Source: Mesorhizobium qingshengii
GTDB lineage: Bacteria > Pseudomonadota > Alphaproteobacteria > Rhizobiales > Rhizobiaceae
DNA length: 64,000 nucleotides
Assembly (NCBI RefSeq): GCF_027563465.1
Contig: NZ_JAPFQA010000005.1
Location: 124,001-188,000 of the forward strand
Direction: 5' to 3'
The notes below the pieces were generated by a model. That model ran no database searches. It was not told where the DNA came from and was given only the letters and a program-made list of their open reading frames with translations. This document shows, piece by piece, positions 26,912 through 36,497 of the stretch. Within the stretch, counting starts at the first letter, position 1; each line of letters starts with the position of its first letter. The position numbers were made by a program, and so were the translations under genes.

Positions 26912-27000
26912 ATGATTCGCAAACTGGCCTTCGTTCGCCCGGGGCTGCTCGGCAGCGGCGGGCGCCAAGGAATGCCTGCTGAGCCACGCCACCTATCGCG
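26912..27000 (+). pseudogene. Truncated, frameshifted copy of the exported-protein gene at 27549
   Basis: ATG ATT CGC AAA CTG GCC TTC here matches the start of the gene at 27549 almost base for base, as does the sequence to CTGAGCCACGCCACCTA. The reading frame shifts after codon 14 and the match ends at about 27000, so no intact product is made. It lies head-to-head with the gene at 26433, as the intact copy once did with its own partner. Confidence 0.8.
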
Positions 27001-27051
27001 CAAATCCTGTAGGGATTATCCTACGCGCCTTGAACGCTCCGAGACCCAGCG

Positions 27052-27315
27052 ATGAGCAAGCGCATCGAAGACATGAGAAATCTCGGACCAGCCACGGCGC
27101 GGATGCTGGCGGAAATTGACATTCTCTGTGAGGAGGATTTGCGCAGTTTCGGCGTGGTCGAAGCTTACCACGGACTGAAATTCCGCTTCGGACAGCATGT
27201 GACGATCGTCGCGCTCTATGCGATGGAGGCAGCAATTCGCGGTTGCGACTGGCGGGCGCTTGATACCGAAACCAAGGAGCATCTGCGTGAGCAGGCGCGC
27301 CAGAACAGGCATTAG
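27052..27315 (+). CDS. TfoX/Sxy C-terminal domain protein
   Basis: 87 residues. It matches the TfoX C-terminal domain: MRNLGPATARMLAEIDILCE, LRSFGVVEAYHGLKF, VALYAMEAAIRGCDWRAL. In gamma-proteobacteria TfoX regulates competence; the stand-alone C-terminal domain in rhizobia has no known role and resembles a helix-hairpin-helix. It sits between the two copies of a decayed duplication. Confidence 0.88.
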   Translation: MSKRIEDMRNLGPATARMLAEIDILCEEDLRSFGVVEAYHGLKFRFGQHVTIVALYAMEAAIRGCDWRALDTETKEHLREQARQNRH

Positions 27316-27398
27316 GTACCAAACTGCAGCTTGTCATATTGCGAGCAGCTCTTGTTCAGACCCAATCCTGACACAGATCGGGAGGCTCACCGGCCTCA

Positions 27399-27428
27399 GC
27401 GGACATTGCCATCGTCAAACGCCGCATC
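27399..27428 (-). pseudogene. Remnant of the 5' end of the gene at 26433
   Basis: GCGGACATTGCCATCGTC then AAACGCCGCATC repeats 26759-26794 with a 6-bp deletion. This is the start of a second copy of the exported-protein gene, truncated to about ten codons. It forms one end of the duplicated block with the 26912 pseudogene. Confidence 0.75.
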
Positions 27429-27548
27429 GCCAAGGAGCAAAACGCAGCCGCTCCGGATTTCGCTTATGCTTTTGCGCGGATGATGCGACTGTGCGGGCCC
27501 GCACGCACCCAGGCTTTGGCTTGCACAACACTTTCCCAGGGACGTTTG

Positions 27549-28070
27549 ATGATCACCCGCAAACTGGCCTTCGTTTTCCTGGGGCTGCTCGGCCCGATGC
27601 AGGCAGCGGGCGCAAAGGAATGCCTGCTGAGCCACGCCACCTACCGGGAGCTGCGCTCTGGCGCGGTGATGCAGTTCCGGCCGATCGACAACGAGCCGGC
27701 GGCGCTGACGGCCGAGGTGTTTTCGCTGACCGTGCCGCATACCGACATCCGCCTGCCGGCCGACATCACCTGGACCAATGGCAAGAATTCGTTTCCGCTC
27801 GGCACCATCCGCCACGCCTGCACCGACGACGACCGCGAAGCGGGGCTGGAGGACGGCAGCGGGCTGTGCAGGATATGGGATGGGCAGGTCTATGCCTTGA
27901 CCGGAGGCGGCGCCGAGCAGTTGAATTCCCGCGAAGCGACACCGGCGCCGAAAGGGCTGCTGCTTCCTGATTTCGGTGCGGCCTTCACCGAAGGAGCCGA
28001 TTTCGCCAAAGCCAATCCCGAGGGCTCGGCGTGGGATGCCTTCACCTTGACGGGATGCAGCGATGAATAG
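27549..28070 (+). CDS. Exported hypothetical protein
   Basis: 173 residues from ATG 27549 with AGGGAC upstream. A signal peptide (KLAFVFLGLLGPMQAAGA) leads to a domain with four Cys (KECLLSHATY, RHACTDDDRE, GSGLCRIWDG, TLTGCSDE). No family recognised. It overlaps the next gene by 8 bp, so the two exported proteins are probably made together. A truncated second copy lies at 26912. Confidence 0.75.
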   Translation: MITRKLAFVFLGLLGPMQAAGAKECLLSHATYRELRSGAVMQFRPIDNEPAALTAEVFSLTVPHTDIRLPADITWTNGKNSFPLGTIRHACTDDDREAGLEDGSGLCRIWDGQVYALTGGGAEQLNSREATPAPKGLLLPDFGAAFTEGADFAKANPEGSAWDAFTLTGCSDE

Positions 28071-28689
28071 CGCCATGAGATCGATCGTCTGGGCCTGCGC
28101 CCTGTTGGCATCCCTGACGGTATCCGCCGTGGCACGTGTGGACGAGCCGGCGCCGTCGCGCCCGCCCATCGACAAATGCGCCTGGGAAAGACTGGCCGAC
28201 AAGACGATCGGTCTTGCCGCGTGGGTGCAGCGCTGCGATTTCGGCTTCCGCCAGATCCATTTCGAGTTCGCCGGCAACGCTCTCGCCATCAAATACAGCG
28301 ATGGCGGCGTGGCCGATCCACTTGTCGAGGTGTTCGATATCAAGCCTGGCGAAACCGCCGAGGCCGCATTGCAGCGGCTGTTCCTGGAAAAGACCGACAA
28401 GGCCGTCAGCGCCCGTTGCGTGAGGGCGCCTTACATGGAAGGAACCGTGCCCGACGGCGTCAAGCGCTACATTTTCAGCCCCGACGCCGCCTACGCGAAA
28501 GAACTGAAAGCACTCGCCAACCCCAACGAGGTTCCCGACCCGCCCTGCGGCGGCTGGGGTGAAATGCCGGATGGCATCCAGTATTTCGAGGTGCCTGCAG
28601 GTGGAGCGCACAAGGTGCTGTTCGTCCGCATAGGCCAGGACGAGCCGTTGTTTGATGAGCAGACGTTGAGGGTGTTGCTGGCGGGGTAG
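28063..28689 (+). CDS. Exported hypothetical protein
   Basis: 208 residues with a signal peptide (MRSIVWACALLASLTVSAVA). It reads IDKCAWERLADKTIGLAAWV, RCDFGFRQIHFEF and VFDIKPGETAEAALQ, with a Cys-containing PDPPCGGWGEMP near the end. It overlaps the preceding gene by 8 bp. No recognised domain. Confidence 0.75.
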   Translation: MNSAMRSIVWACALLASLTVSAVARVDEPAPSRPPIDKCAWERLADKTIGLAAWVQRCDFGFRQIHFEFAGNALAIKYSDGGVADPLVEVFDIKPGETAEAALQRLFLEKTDKAVSARCVRAPYMEGTVPDGVKRYIFSPDAAYAKELKALANPNEVPDPPCGGWGEMPDGIQYFEVPAGGAHKVLFVRIGQDEPLFDEQTLRVLLAG

Positions 28690-28776
28690 GTGTCGGATCA
28701 GAAGTTAGGATCGGTTTGGATCGCGTGATCCAGTTCTGCCCCTCCGCTTATCTACCTTCTACATCAGGTCTCGTTG

Positions 28777-29400
28777 TTAACTCGGGTAACGCATCCCATG
28801 CCAAGTTTCTCCGGGGTCCTTCGGAATCGGCTTCGGGCGCCACGTTATCGAGGAAGTCGGATCGAGCCCCTTTGAAAGCGTCGCATCTGCTCGTTCTAGA
28901 AGATAGTCCGGAGACTCGCCGACAAAGGCTCTGCCTTCCCAAAGAGCGCCACTCTCAAACGGATGGAATTGAATGCGAAATACCGGCCAACTTTTCTTCT
29001 TCGCGCGCATTAATTGGGTGGCCTGATTGTATTCACGCGATTCATAGATATGCATACAGTGGCAGAGGATGTCGTCAATCGATGTTCGCCCTGAAAATAT
29101 AGCTATGAACTCGGCTCCATTTAACGTGGCCTTAGATAAGACCCAGCAATTTCTTATTGTAGAGTATTGGCTCCCAAAGTAGGAGCGAAATAGACCAATT
29201 TGATACTTAATAAACTCCTGCGCAGATTTTCTATCCTGAAAGTATTTTTCAATCTCGCGCTCTATTTCTGTTTTCGACGCGCCTGAACGGATCGCATTTG
29301 AGATGGCAGTCCGTGCTCGGCGTTCGTCGTTTGGGTGTACGGCGAAGGGGGCGCTGTCAAATGCAAACGCCCCCTTCAATTGTCTACGCCAATCGGCCAT
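28777..29400 (-). CDS. AT-rich hypothetical protein, probably acquired
   Basis: 207 residues starting 15 bp after the nrdJ stop on the same strand. It reads DERRARTAISNAIRSGASKT, then YFQDRKSAQEFIKYQIGLFR and TSIDDILCHCMHIYESREYN. The base composition is clearly lower in GC than every neighbour, and codons such as AAA, ATA and TTA are common. There is no signal peptide and no recognised family. Composition and isolation suggest horizontal transfer, but no mobile-element gene adjoins it. Confidence 0.7.
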   Translation of the reverse strand: MADWRRQLKGAFAFDSAPFAVHPNDERRARTAISNAIRSGASKTEIEREIEKYFQDRKSAQEFIKYQIGLFRSYFGSQYSTIRNCWVLSKATLNGAEFIAIFSGRTSIDDILCHCMHIYESREYNQATQLMRAKKKSWPVFRIQFHPFESGALWEGRAFVGESPDYLLERADATLSKGLDPTSSITWRPKPIPKDPGETWHGMRYPS

Positions 29401-29415
29401 AGCAAATGTGAGTTC

Positions 29416-32400
29416 TCAGCTGCACCCGCTCGTCGCGCCGCACGTGTCGCACTTCTCACAGGTCCCGTTGCGCACCATCGTAAAGTTCTGGCACTCGGAG
29501 CAGGAATTGCCGGTGTAGCCTTGCAGCAGTGACCTGGCGCGGCGGTCGGCGGCGAGTTTCTTCGCTTCGGCCGCTTCATTGGCTGCGGCGTCGGTGAACA
29601 GCGCCGCCGTGGCGTCCGAAGCCTCGGAAGCAGCGCCCGCCGCTCCCTCGAAGGCGATCTCCTCGGCCAATTCCCTGGCCCGCTCCTCATAGTCGCGCTT
29701 GTAGGCGACCGCCTCGTCGCTGGCCGGTTTCAGCGCCAGCACGTTGGAGCCCGAGAAGGCGGTCGGTGCCGAGCGGGCAGGGGCGCCGGAGGGAGCCGAA
29801 CCGGCAAACCCCTTCGGATCGTTGCCGCTGACGCGCGACACCAGCTTCACCGGCGAGGCGCCACGGGTCAGGCCCTTGGAGACGGCGTCGGTCTTGCCTT
29901 CGCTGATGTTGCGGCCAAGTGCGGTGTTGGAGAAGTCCGACTGGTCGACATGGGCGAGGTCGTTGCGGCCGAGATAGGAGATGGCAAGCTCGCGGAACAC
30001 ATAGTCGAGGATCGACGTCGCGCTCTTGATGGCGTCGTTGCCCTGCACCATGCCGGCCGGCTCGAACTTGGTGAAGGTGAAGGCGTGCACATATTCGTCG
30101 AGCGGCACGCCATATTGCAGGCCGAGCGAGATGGCGATGGCGAAGTTGTTGAGAAGGCCACGCAGGGTCGCGCCTTCCTTGTTCATGTCGATGAAGATCT
30201 CGCCGAGGCGGCCATCGTCATATTCGCCGGTGCGCAGGAAGATGGTGTTGCCACCGATCTTGGCCTTCTGGGTATAGCCCTTGCGGCGGCCAGGCAGCTT
30301 TTCCTGCTCGCGCGACACGCGCTCGATGATGCGCTCGACGATCCGTTCGGTGATCTGCACCGCGCGCTGCGCGGCGGGCGCGGCGATCAGCTGTTCGACG
30401 GCTTCCTCCTCGTCTTCCTCGCCATCGGCGAGCAGCGAGGAATTCAGCGGCTGCGACAGCTTCGAGCCGTCGCGGTAGAGCGCGTTGGCCTTCAGCGCCA
30501 GCTTCCACGACAGCATGTAGGCGCCCTTGGCGTCTTCCACCGTCGCATCGTTCGGCATGTTGATGGTCTTGGAGATGGCGCCGGAGATGAAGGGCTGTGC
30601 CGCCGCCATCATCTGGATGTGGCTGTTGATCGACAGCGAGCGCTTGCCGATCTTGCCGCACGGGCTGGCGCAGTCGAACACGGCAAGGTGTTCGGCCTTG
30701 AGGAAGGGCGCGCCTTCCAGCGTCATGGCACCGCAGACATGGATGTTGGCGGCCTCGATGTCCTTCTTCGCGAAGCCGAGCGCCGGCAGCATCTCGAACG
30801 AGAAGTCGTTGAGCTGCTCGTCGGTGAACCCGAACGTCTCCTTCACCCAGTCGGCGCCCAGCGTCCACTGGTTGAAGACGAACTTGATGTCGAAGGCCGA
30901 CTTCAGCGCCGCGTTGAGCGCCGCGATCTTGTCGTCGGTGAAACCCTTTGCCTTGAGCGAGCCGGGATTGACGCCGGGTGCCTGGTTGAGATTGCCGTGG
31001 CCGACCGCATAGGCCTCCATCTCGGCGATCTGGGCTTCCGAATAGCCGAGCGTGCGCAGCGCTTCCGGCACGGCGCGGTTGATGATCTTGAAGTAGCCGC
31101 CGCCGGCCAGCTTCTTGAACTTCACCAGCGCGAAGTCGGGCTCGATGCCGGTTGTGTCGCAATCCATGACCAAGCCGATCGTGCCGGTCGGCGCGATCAC
31201 GGTCGCCTGCGCATTGCGGTAGCCATGCTCCTCGCCGAGCTCGATGGCGCGGTCCCAGGCGGCTTTCGCATGCTCGGCAAGCGCCTGCTGCTTGAGGTCG
31301 GAAGCGACCAGCGGCACCGGGTTGACGGCCAGCTTCTCGTAGCCGTCCTTGTCGCCATAGGCGGCGCGGCGATGGTTGCGCATGACGCGCAGCATGTTCT
31401 GCGCGTTGCGGTCGTAATCGGCGAAGGCGCCGAGCTCGGAAGCCATCTCGGCGGAGGTGGCATAGGCGGTGCCGGTCATGATCGCGGTAAGCGCTGCGCA
31501 GATGGCGCGGCCCTCGTCGGAATCATAGGGGATGCCCGAGGTCATCAGCAGGCCGCCAATATTGGCATAGCCGAGGCCGAGCGTGCGGTATTCGTAGGAG
31601 AGCTTGGCGATCTCCTTCGACGGGAACTGCGCCATCATCACCGAGATCTCGAGCACGATGGTCCACAGCCGCACGGTGTGCTCATAGGCGGCGATATCGA
31701 TCGTGCCGTCGGCATTGCGGTAGGGCAGGAGGTTGATCGAGGCGAGGTTGCAGGCGGTGTCGTCGAGGAACATGTATTCCGAGCACGGGTTGGACGCCCG
31801 GATCGCACCGGCGGAGGCGCAGGTGTGCCAGTCGTTCATCGTCGTGTTGAAATGCAGGCCCGGATCGGCCGATGCCCAGGCGGCGTAGCCGATCTTTTCC
31901 CACAGATCGCGCGCCTTCAGCGTCTTCAGGACCTTGCCGTCCTTGCGGGCGGTGAGGTGCCAGTCGGCATCATCCTCGACGGCGCGCAGGAAATTGTCCT
32001 TCAGCGACACCGAATTGTTGGAGTTCTGGCCCGAAACCGTGAGGTAGGCGTCCGAATCCCAGTCGGTGTCGTAGGTCTTGAACGACATCGAGGTGTAGCC
32101 CTGCTTGGCGAACTGGATGACGCGGTAGATGTAGTTCTCCGGCACCGCGTCCTTCTTGGCTGCCTTGATCTCGCGCTTCAGCGCGGTGTTGATCGACGGG
32201 TCGAAGCAGTCGTCGCCATTGCCTTCGCAGTTGACGCAGGCCTTCATTATCGCTTCGAGATGCTTCTTGACGATCTTGGAGCCGGTCACCAGCGAGGCGA
32301 CCTTCTGCTCTTCATTGACCTTCCAGTCGATGAATTCCTCGATATCGGGGTGGTCGGCGTCGACTATGACCATCTTGGCGGCGCGGCGCGTGGTGCCGCC

Positions 32401-33213
32401 CGACTTGATGGCGCCCGCGGCGCGGTCGCCGATCTTGAGGAAGCTCATCAGGCCGGACGAGCGGCCGCCGCCGGACAGTTTCTCGCCTTCGCCGCGCAGC
32501 AGCGAGAAATTGGAGCCGGTGCCCGAGCCGTATTTGAACAGGCGCGCTTCACGCACCCAAAGGTCCATGATGCCGCCCTCGTTGACGAGGTCGTCCTGCA
32601 CACCCTGGATGAAGCAGGCATGCGGCTGCGGGTGCTCGTAGGAGGATTTCGACTTGGTCAGCTTGCCGGTGAAGGGATCGACATAGAAGTGGCCCTGGCT
32701 CGGGCCGTCGATGCCGTAGGCCCAGTGCAGGCCGGTGTTGAACCATTGCGGCGAGTTCGGCGCCACGCGCTGGGTGGCCAGCATGTAGGCAAGCTCGTCG
32801 CGGAAGGCGCGCGCGTCTTCCTCCGATGACTTGAAGTAGCCGCCCTTCCAGCCCCAATAGGTCCAGGTGCCGGCCAGCCGGTCGAAGACCTGGCGGGCGT
32901 CGATCTCGGAGCCGTAGCGCTCGGCTTCCGGCAGCTTGGCCAGTTCGGCCTCGTCGGCGACGGAGCGCCACAGGAAGGAGGGGACGTCGTTCTCCTCGAC
33001 CTTCTTCAGGCGCGCGGGGACACCGGCCTTGCGGAAATACTTCTGCGCCAGGATGTCGGCGGCGACCTGGGAGAACTGCGCCGGCACATCGATATTGTCC
33101 AAGCGGAACACCACCGAGCCATCCGGATTCTTGATCTCCGAAAGCGCCTTGCGGAATTCGATCTCCGCGTAAGCCGATTGCCCCTGCTTGGTGAAACGCC
33201 GCTCGATGCGCAT
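29416..33213 (-). CDS. nrdJ: Adenosylcobalamin-dependent (class II) ribonucleotide reductase
   Basis: 1265 residues, full length. It makes deoxyribonucleotides for DNA synthesis with adenosylcobalamin, independent of oxygen. An N-terminal segment ([18 protein letters not shown]) precedes the catalytic barrel: [11 protein letters not shown], then [33 protein letters not shown] with active-site residues near 470-490, [20 protein letters not shown], and [11 protein letters not shown]. The C-terminus has CSECQNFTM and CEKCDTCG, a TSCPD/zinc-ribbon-like tail with the redox cysteines. Candidate NrdR boxes lie upstream. An AAAAGGGAC ribosome site precedes the ATG. Confidence 0.97.
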   Translation of the reverse strand: MRIERRFTKQGQSAYAEIEFRKALSEIKNPDGSVVFRLDNIDVPAQFSQVAADILAQKYFRKAGVPARLKKVEENDVPSFLWRSVADEAELAKLPEAERYGSEIDARQVFDRLAGTWTYWGWKGGYFKSSEEDARAFRDELAYMLATQRVAPNSPQWFNTGLHWAYGIDGPSQGHFYVDPFTGKLTKSKSSYEHPQPHACFIQGVQDDLVNEGGIMDLWVREARLFKYGSGTGSNFSLLRGEGEKLSGGGRSSGLMSFLKIGDRAAGAIKSGGTTRRAAKMVIVDADHPDIEEFIDWKVNEEQKVASLVTGSKIVKKHLEAIMKACVNCEGNGDDCFDPSINTALKREIKAAKKDAVPENYIYRVIQFAKQGYTSMSFKTYDTDWDSDAYLTVSGQNSNNSVSLKDNFLRAVEDDADWHLTARKDGKVLKTLKARDLWEKIGYAAWASADPGLHFNTTMNDWHTCASAGAIRASNPCSEYMFLDDTACNLASINLLPYRNADGTIDIAAYEHTVRLWTIVLEISVMMAQFPSKEIAKLSYEYRTLGLGYANIGGLLMTSGIPYDSDEGRAICAALTAIMTGTAYATSAEMASELGAFADYDRNAQNMLRVMRNHRRAAYGDKDGYEKLAVNPVPLVASDLKQQALAEHAKAAWDRAIELGEEHGYRNAQATVIAPTGTIGLVMDCDTTGIEPDFALVKFKKLAGGGYFKIINRAVPEALRTLGYSEAQIAEMEAYAVGHGNLNQAPGVNPGSLKAKGFTDDKIAALNAALKSAFDIKFVFNQWTLGADWVKETFGFTDEQLNDFSFEMLPALGFAKKDIEAANIHVCGAMTLEGAPFLKAEHLAVFDCASPCGKIGKRSLSINSHIQMMAAAQPFISGAISKTINMPNDATVEDAKGAYMLSWKLALKANALYRDGSKLSQPLNSSLLADGEEDEEEAVEQLIAAPAAQRAVQITERIVERIIERVSREQEKLPGRRKGYTQKAKIGGNTIFLRTGEYDDGRLGEIFIDMNKEGATLRGLLNNFAIAISLGLQYGVPLDEYVHAFTFTKFEPAGMVQGNDAIKSATSILDYVFRELAISYLGRNDLAHVDQSDFSNTALGRNISEGKTDAVSKGLTRGASPVKLVSRVSGNDPKGFAGSAPSGAPARSAPTAFSGSNVLALKPASDEAVAYKRDYEERARELAEEIAFEGAAGAASEASDATAALFTDAAANEAAEAKKLAADRRARSLLQGYTGNSCSECQNFTMVRNGTCEKCDTCGATSGCS

Positions 33214-33228
33214 TGGTCCTGTCCCTTT

Positions 33229-33244
33229 TGTCTATATATAGCGC
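33229..33244. promoter_or_regulatory. NrdR-box-like site next to the nrdJ start
   Basis: TGTCTATATATAGCGC: the CTATATATAG core matches the NrdR-box consensus (ACACTATATATAGTGT type). It ends only 16 bp before the nrdJ ATG, just upstream of the ribosome site. It could be an operator over the -10 region, but a chance TA-rich match is possible. Confidence 0.5.
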
Positions 33245-33447
33245 TTTTCCCCGGGGATTTCTGCCCCCAATGCGAAACGCGCATGTCCGCCGTCCGCCGG
33301 CGTTCGAAAACGGCCGGCTCTCCATTTCGCAGCCTTCGTCCGCCCTGCTGGTCAAACTCCTTGCGAAGCGCCTGTCCAACTCGCCGACGAACCCCGCGGG
33401 TCCCTCAAAACTGAATTTTTTCCGATTCCCTCGACCGAGGGAAATTC

Positions 33448-33463
33448 ACACTATCTAGCGTCG
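33448..33463. promoter_or_regulatory. Candidate NrdR box (distal, copy 1)
   Basis: ACACTATCTAGCGTCG, matching the left half of the NrdR consensus well. It is paired with the box at 33477; the two start 29 bp apart, close to three helical turns, as expected for cooperative NrdR binding upstream of nrd genes. Confidence 0.5.
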
Positions 33464-33476
33464 AACCTAGCTGCAA

Positions 33477-33492
33477 ACACTAAATATAGTAT
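33477..33492. promoter_or_regulatory. Candidate NrdR box (distal, copy 2)
   Basis: ACACTAAATATAGTAT, a close match to ACACTATATATAGTGT. With the neighbouring box it forms a tandem pair about 250 bp before the nrdJ start, implying a leader of about 200 nt if the promoter lies here. Confidence 0.6.
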
Positions 33493-33850
33493 TAACAGAC
33501 AATTTATTCCAGTCCGACAATTCTCCCTATCGTCCCCCAAGCCGCCACAATTCCAACGCTTCCGCCGGCCTCGTAAACAGGCGGAAATGCGGGCAAAAAC
33601 ACACATAATCCGGGAAAAAAGACCGGGCTCAGAACTTTCCGGTCGCACTCTCAACAGGAGCACATGGCCTATAAAAGGCGACTCGTTTTGCGCCGTCAAG
33701 GATTCGTTTGCGTAGGTTTTGTGACCCCAACATCTTGTGTGTCACATATGTGGATAACGGGGAAAGAATTGCGGTGCGGCGATGGCGATTTGCCGCCTGC
33801 GCGGCCGACGATCCGGCCGAGCGCGAGCTTGCCAAGCCCGACCGCCGCGC

Positions 33851-34162
33851 TCAGCCGTAATGCAGCCTGGGTTTTGGTTCGGTGCCGGTGAACCGCACCC
33901 CGATCCGGTCATTGCGGCGCCAGCGAACCTCGCAGCGATAGGCAATGCCGTCGACCGGCACATAGAGCAGAAAGCGATCCGGCACCCGGGCTTCGACCGT
34001 GATCTTCAGTTCGGCACCGTCTTCATGCTGATTGCGCAGCGTGCAGCTGACTTCCGAATTCGAAATTCCGGTGATGATGGCGCCGCCCTTGAGGACACGC
34101 TGGCGGTGCTCGCGCCGGTGCTCATCGGAATCGTCGGGAATTGGTTTTGCAGGGGTTACCAT
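33851..34162 (-). CDS. PilZ domain protein
   Basis: 103 residues from ATG 34162; the frame extends 27 codons further to 34243. The sequence has DEHRREHRQRVLKGGAIIT, which contains the c-di-GMP-binding RxxxR-type motif, then VDGIAYRCEVRWRRNDRIGVRF with the D/N-x-S-x-x-G region replaced by IAYRCEV. A single, minimal PilZ domain, a likely c-di-GMP effector. The start is uncertain because no clear ribosome site precedes either candidate. Confidence 0.82.
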   Translation of the reverse strand: MVTPAKPIPDDSDEHRREHRQRVLKGGAIITGISNSEVSCTLRNQHEDGAELKITVEARVPDRFLLYVPVDGIAYRCEVRWRRNDRIGVRFTGTEPKPRLHYG

Positions 34163-34273
34163 CGATGACTTTGCCAAAGCAGCCGAGTCATATTCTCGAT
34201 TCGTTAGCAAGGCATTCACGTTGATGGGTGTTTTTCCTCGCAATGCAGCGCGGCGCGACCGCCTGGCGTGCGG

Positions 34274-34762
34274 TCAGGGAAAGCCGTGCGGATCGGCGCA
34301 AAAATAGGCGATGATCTGGCAAAGGTCGGGTTCGTTGATCATGCGCACCGCTTCGCTGGAACTCACCCATTTGCGGGTGCGGGAGCGCTTTTCCTTCCAG
34401 CGGTCGGCGATCCTGTCGACCTGCAGGGGAAACACAAGAACTTCACAGGGGACTTGTTCGCCGGAGGCCAACACCTTGGCATAGAAATAGCGGCCGGCCT
34501 CGAGATGGGAGACACTTCCGCGCAGTCCGGCTTCCTCGCCGGCCTCGCGCGCCGCGGCCTCGCAGAGCGGCTCCCTGGCCTCCGGCCAACCCTTGGGAAG
34601 CACCCAGCGACCGGTATCGCGGCTGGTGATCAGCATGACCTCGACGCCGTTCCCGGTATCGCGCCAAGGCAGGGCGGCAACCTGCAGGCGGCACGGCGCC
34701 GTGCCGAAGAGCCGTCGGACCCTTTCGGCCAGATGATTGTGCGTCGTTGGCCTGGTCAACAT
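34274..34762 (-). CDS. Nudix hydrolase
   Basis: 162 residues. The Nudix box is GWPEAREPLCEAAAREAGEE then AGL (residues about 59-81), fitting G-x5-E-x7-R-E-x2-E-E-x-G. RWVLPKGWPEA precedes it. ITSRDTGRWVLPKG resembles diadenosine/diphosphoinositol polyphosphate hydrolases. Cytoplasmic, substrate unknown. Confidence 0.93.
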   Translation of the reverse strand: MLTRPTTHNHLAERVRRLFGTAPCRLQVAALPWRDTGNGVEVMLITSRDTGRWVLPKGWPEAREPLCEAAAREAGEEAGLRGSVSHLEAGRYFYAKVLASGEQVPCEVLVFPLQVDRIADRWKEKRSRTRKWVSSSEAVRMINEPDLCQIIAYFCADPHGFP

Positions 34763-34973
34763 CGGAGAAGCTAGCCCCAGCCTCCAGAATCGTTTGCCGT
34801 CTCACGAATCTTACGGCCAATTGTCGGCAATAAAAGTAAAAACTTTCACTTATCTCGCCGAATACCGCCAATAGACGTCGATTTCGCAAAATATCTGGCC
34901 TGCCGGGGCCGTTTGCGAAAGCAAATGATGCCCAACGGCGGCAGCTGATCTGGAACAGGCAGGGGGCTACGAA

Positions 34974-35474
34974 TCAGCCAGGGTGGTCGTCGGCGATCGG
35001 CTTCTGATAGGTGAAGCCCATGTCCCATGGAAAATAGATCCAGGTGTCCTGGCTGACTTCGGTGACGAAAGTATCGACCAGTGGCCGGCCCTTCGGCTTG
35101 GCGTAGACGGTGGCGAAATGCGCCTTCGGCATCATCGCGCGCACGATTGCCGCTGTCTTGCCGGTATCGGTCAGGTCGTCGATGATCAGCACGCCGGCGC
35201 CGTCGTCAGCCAGCAATGCCGGCGTCACCTCCTTCAGCACCTGAAGCTGCCCCTGGCTGGTATAGTCGTGGTAGGAGGCGACACAGACCGTCTCGATGAT
35301 GCGGATGCCAAGCTCGCGCGAGATGATCGCCGCGGGAACCAGGCCGCCGCGGGTGATGCAGACGATCGCTTTCCATTGCCCCTTGTTGGTGCCCGCAAGC
35401 CGCCAGGCGAGCGCTCGGGCGTCGCGGTGGAACTGGTCCCAGGAGACCGGAAAGGCTTTTTCGGGAAGGGACAT
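34974..35474 (-). CDS. gpt: Xanthine phosphoribosyltransferase
   Basis: 166 residues from ATG 35474 (CGGAG 8 bp upstream; a GTG three codons earlier is possible). It matches Gpt: [39 protein letters not shown], the PRPP motif [14 protein letters not shown] (about 96-109) and [11 protein letters not shown] at the end. It salvages xanthine and guanine to XMP/GMP and is probably membrane-associated. Confidence 0.95.
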   Translation of the reverse strand: MSLPEKAFPVSWDQFHRDARALAWRLAGTNKGQWKAIVCITRGGLVPAAIISRELGIRIIETVCVASYHDYTSQGQLQVLKEVTPALLADDGAGVLIIDDLTDTGKTAAIVRAMMPKAHFATVYAKPKGRPLVDTFVTEVSQDTWIYFPWDMGFTYQKPIADDHPG

Positions 35475-35589
35475 TTCGCGCACTCCGCACCGCGCGAGAG
35501 GGCCGCGCGCGAGAAAACAGGGGAATGCGCGCGGAATTAACTGGAAAGCCTCGGCCTTGGCAAGGCCGGCCTGAGCGATCGCTGTGGAC

Positions 35590-36423
35590 TTAGCGCGACA
35601 GGAAGGCTGCTATCGGCGCCGTGCGCAGCACAGTGCGCGTTACCCCGCCGAACAGAAGCTGGCGCAGCCATGAGTGGCTGTAGGCGCCGAGCACCAGCAG
35701 ATCGGCGCCGGTCTCGGTGATCCGGGTCTGGATGATGTCATCGACCGAACTGCCCCCCGATCTCTGCACGGAGACGCTGACGGTGGCGCCGTGGCGCGAC
35801 AGGGCGGAAGCGATCTCGGCGCCGGCGGCCTCCGGGCTGTCTTCGAGCGTGTCGGGTGGGCCAATGACCAGTATGTCGGTTTTTTCTGCTTCGATGATGA
35901 AGGGCAGGGCGTCGAAGGCGGCGCGGGCCGCTTCCTTGCTGCCGTTCCAGGCGAGCAGCACGCGCTTGTAGGTGGTGACCAGCGGGCCCGCATGCGGCAC
36001 CACCAGCACCGGCCTGCCTGCGTCGTAGACCAGCGTGTCGACATCCGCGCTCGGGTCACCGCCCGTCTCGCGCTGCGCGGCGATGATCAGATCGGCGGCG
36101 CGGACGGTCGAAATGCCGGTCAGCGCGCTGTCGCCCGAAAAACTCTCCAGGCTGCGCCACTCGAAGGAAAGGCCGGAATTCTCGATATATCTGAGAAAAA
36201 CGGCCTGCAGCTTCTCGGCTCGCTCCCGGTTCATGTCGGCCGAGACCTGCAGGAACTCGGTGTCCGGAAAGCCCGTGGCCGAAGTGTAGGGCACCGGAAG
36301 CGTTTCGGCATGGATGCCGATCAGGTGGCTCTCGAACCGGCTGGCGAGCGGAATGGCGCAGTCCAGCACGCGCTCCGCATCCTGTTCGTTCTGCAGAATG
36401 GCGACGATGGTTTTGAATCGCAT
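35590..36423 (-). CDS. Tandem universal stress protein (UspA family)
   Basis: 277 residues from ATG 36423 (GAGGGATT upstream), with two Usp halves. Half 1 starts [20 protein letters not shown] and contains [11 protein letters not shown]; half 2 starts [20 protein letters not shown] and ends with [22 protein letters not shown] then VTRTVL, which has the G-x2-G-x9-G-S/T ATP-binding pattern. It is probably cytoplasmic. A common stress-responsive family; specific role unknown. Confidence 0.92.
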   Translation of the reverse strand: MRFKTIVAILQNEQDAERVLDCAIPLASRFESHLIGIHAETLPVPYTSATGFPDTEFLQVSADMNRERAEKLQAVFLRYIENSGLSFEWRSLESFSGDSALTGISTVRAADLIIAAQRETGGDPSADVDTLVYDAGRPVLVVPHAGPLVTTYKRVLLAWNGSKEAARAAFDALPFIIEAEKTDILVIGPPDTLEDSPEAAGAEIASALSRHGATVSVSVQRSGGSSVDDIIQTRITETGADLLVLGAYSHSWLRQLLFGGVTRTVLRTAPIAAFLSR

Positions 36424-36497
36424 GGTAATCCCTCGGTTTACGGCGATAGAACTCGCGCGGACGAAACGTTGCGGCGTCGGGCTTGGTTCCGGGCTGA

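Larger units (their letters stand above)
33214..33850. other. Long intergenic region upstream of nrdJ
   Basis: About 640 bp between nrdJ and the PilZ gene, both on the minus strand. The stretch 33400-33660 is AT-richer. It holds three NrdR-box-like sites (33229, 33448, 33477) and a perfect palindrome CACATATGTG at 33743-33752. No convincing ORF and no B12-box or cobalamin-riboswitch motif is seen. Confidence 0.6.

Noticed and set aside
29950..32829. 959-codon plus-strand frame opposite nrdJ
   Set aside because: Shadow of nrdJ with no family pattern and no ribosome site.
33214..33480. Cobalamin riboswitch before nrdJ
   Set aside because: No B12-box-like motif or extended paired structure found in the leader; NrdR boxes explain regulation better.
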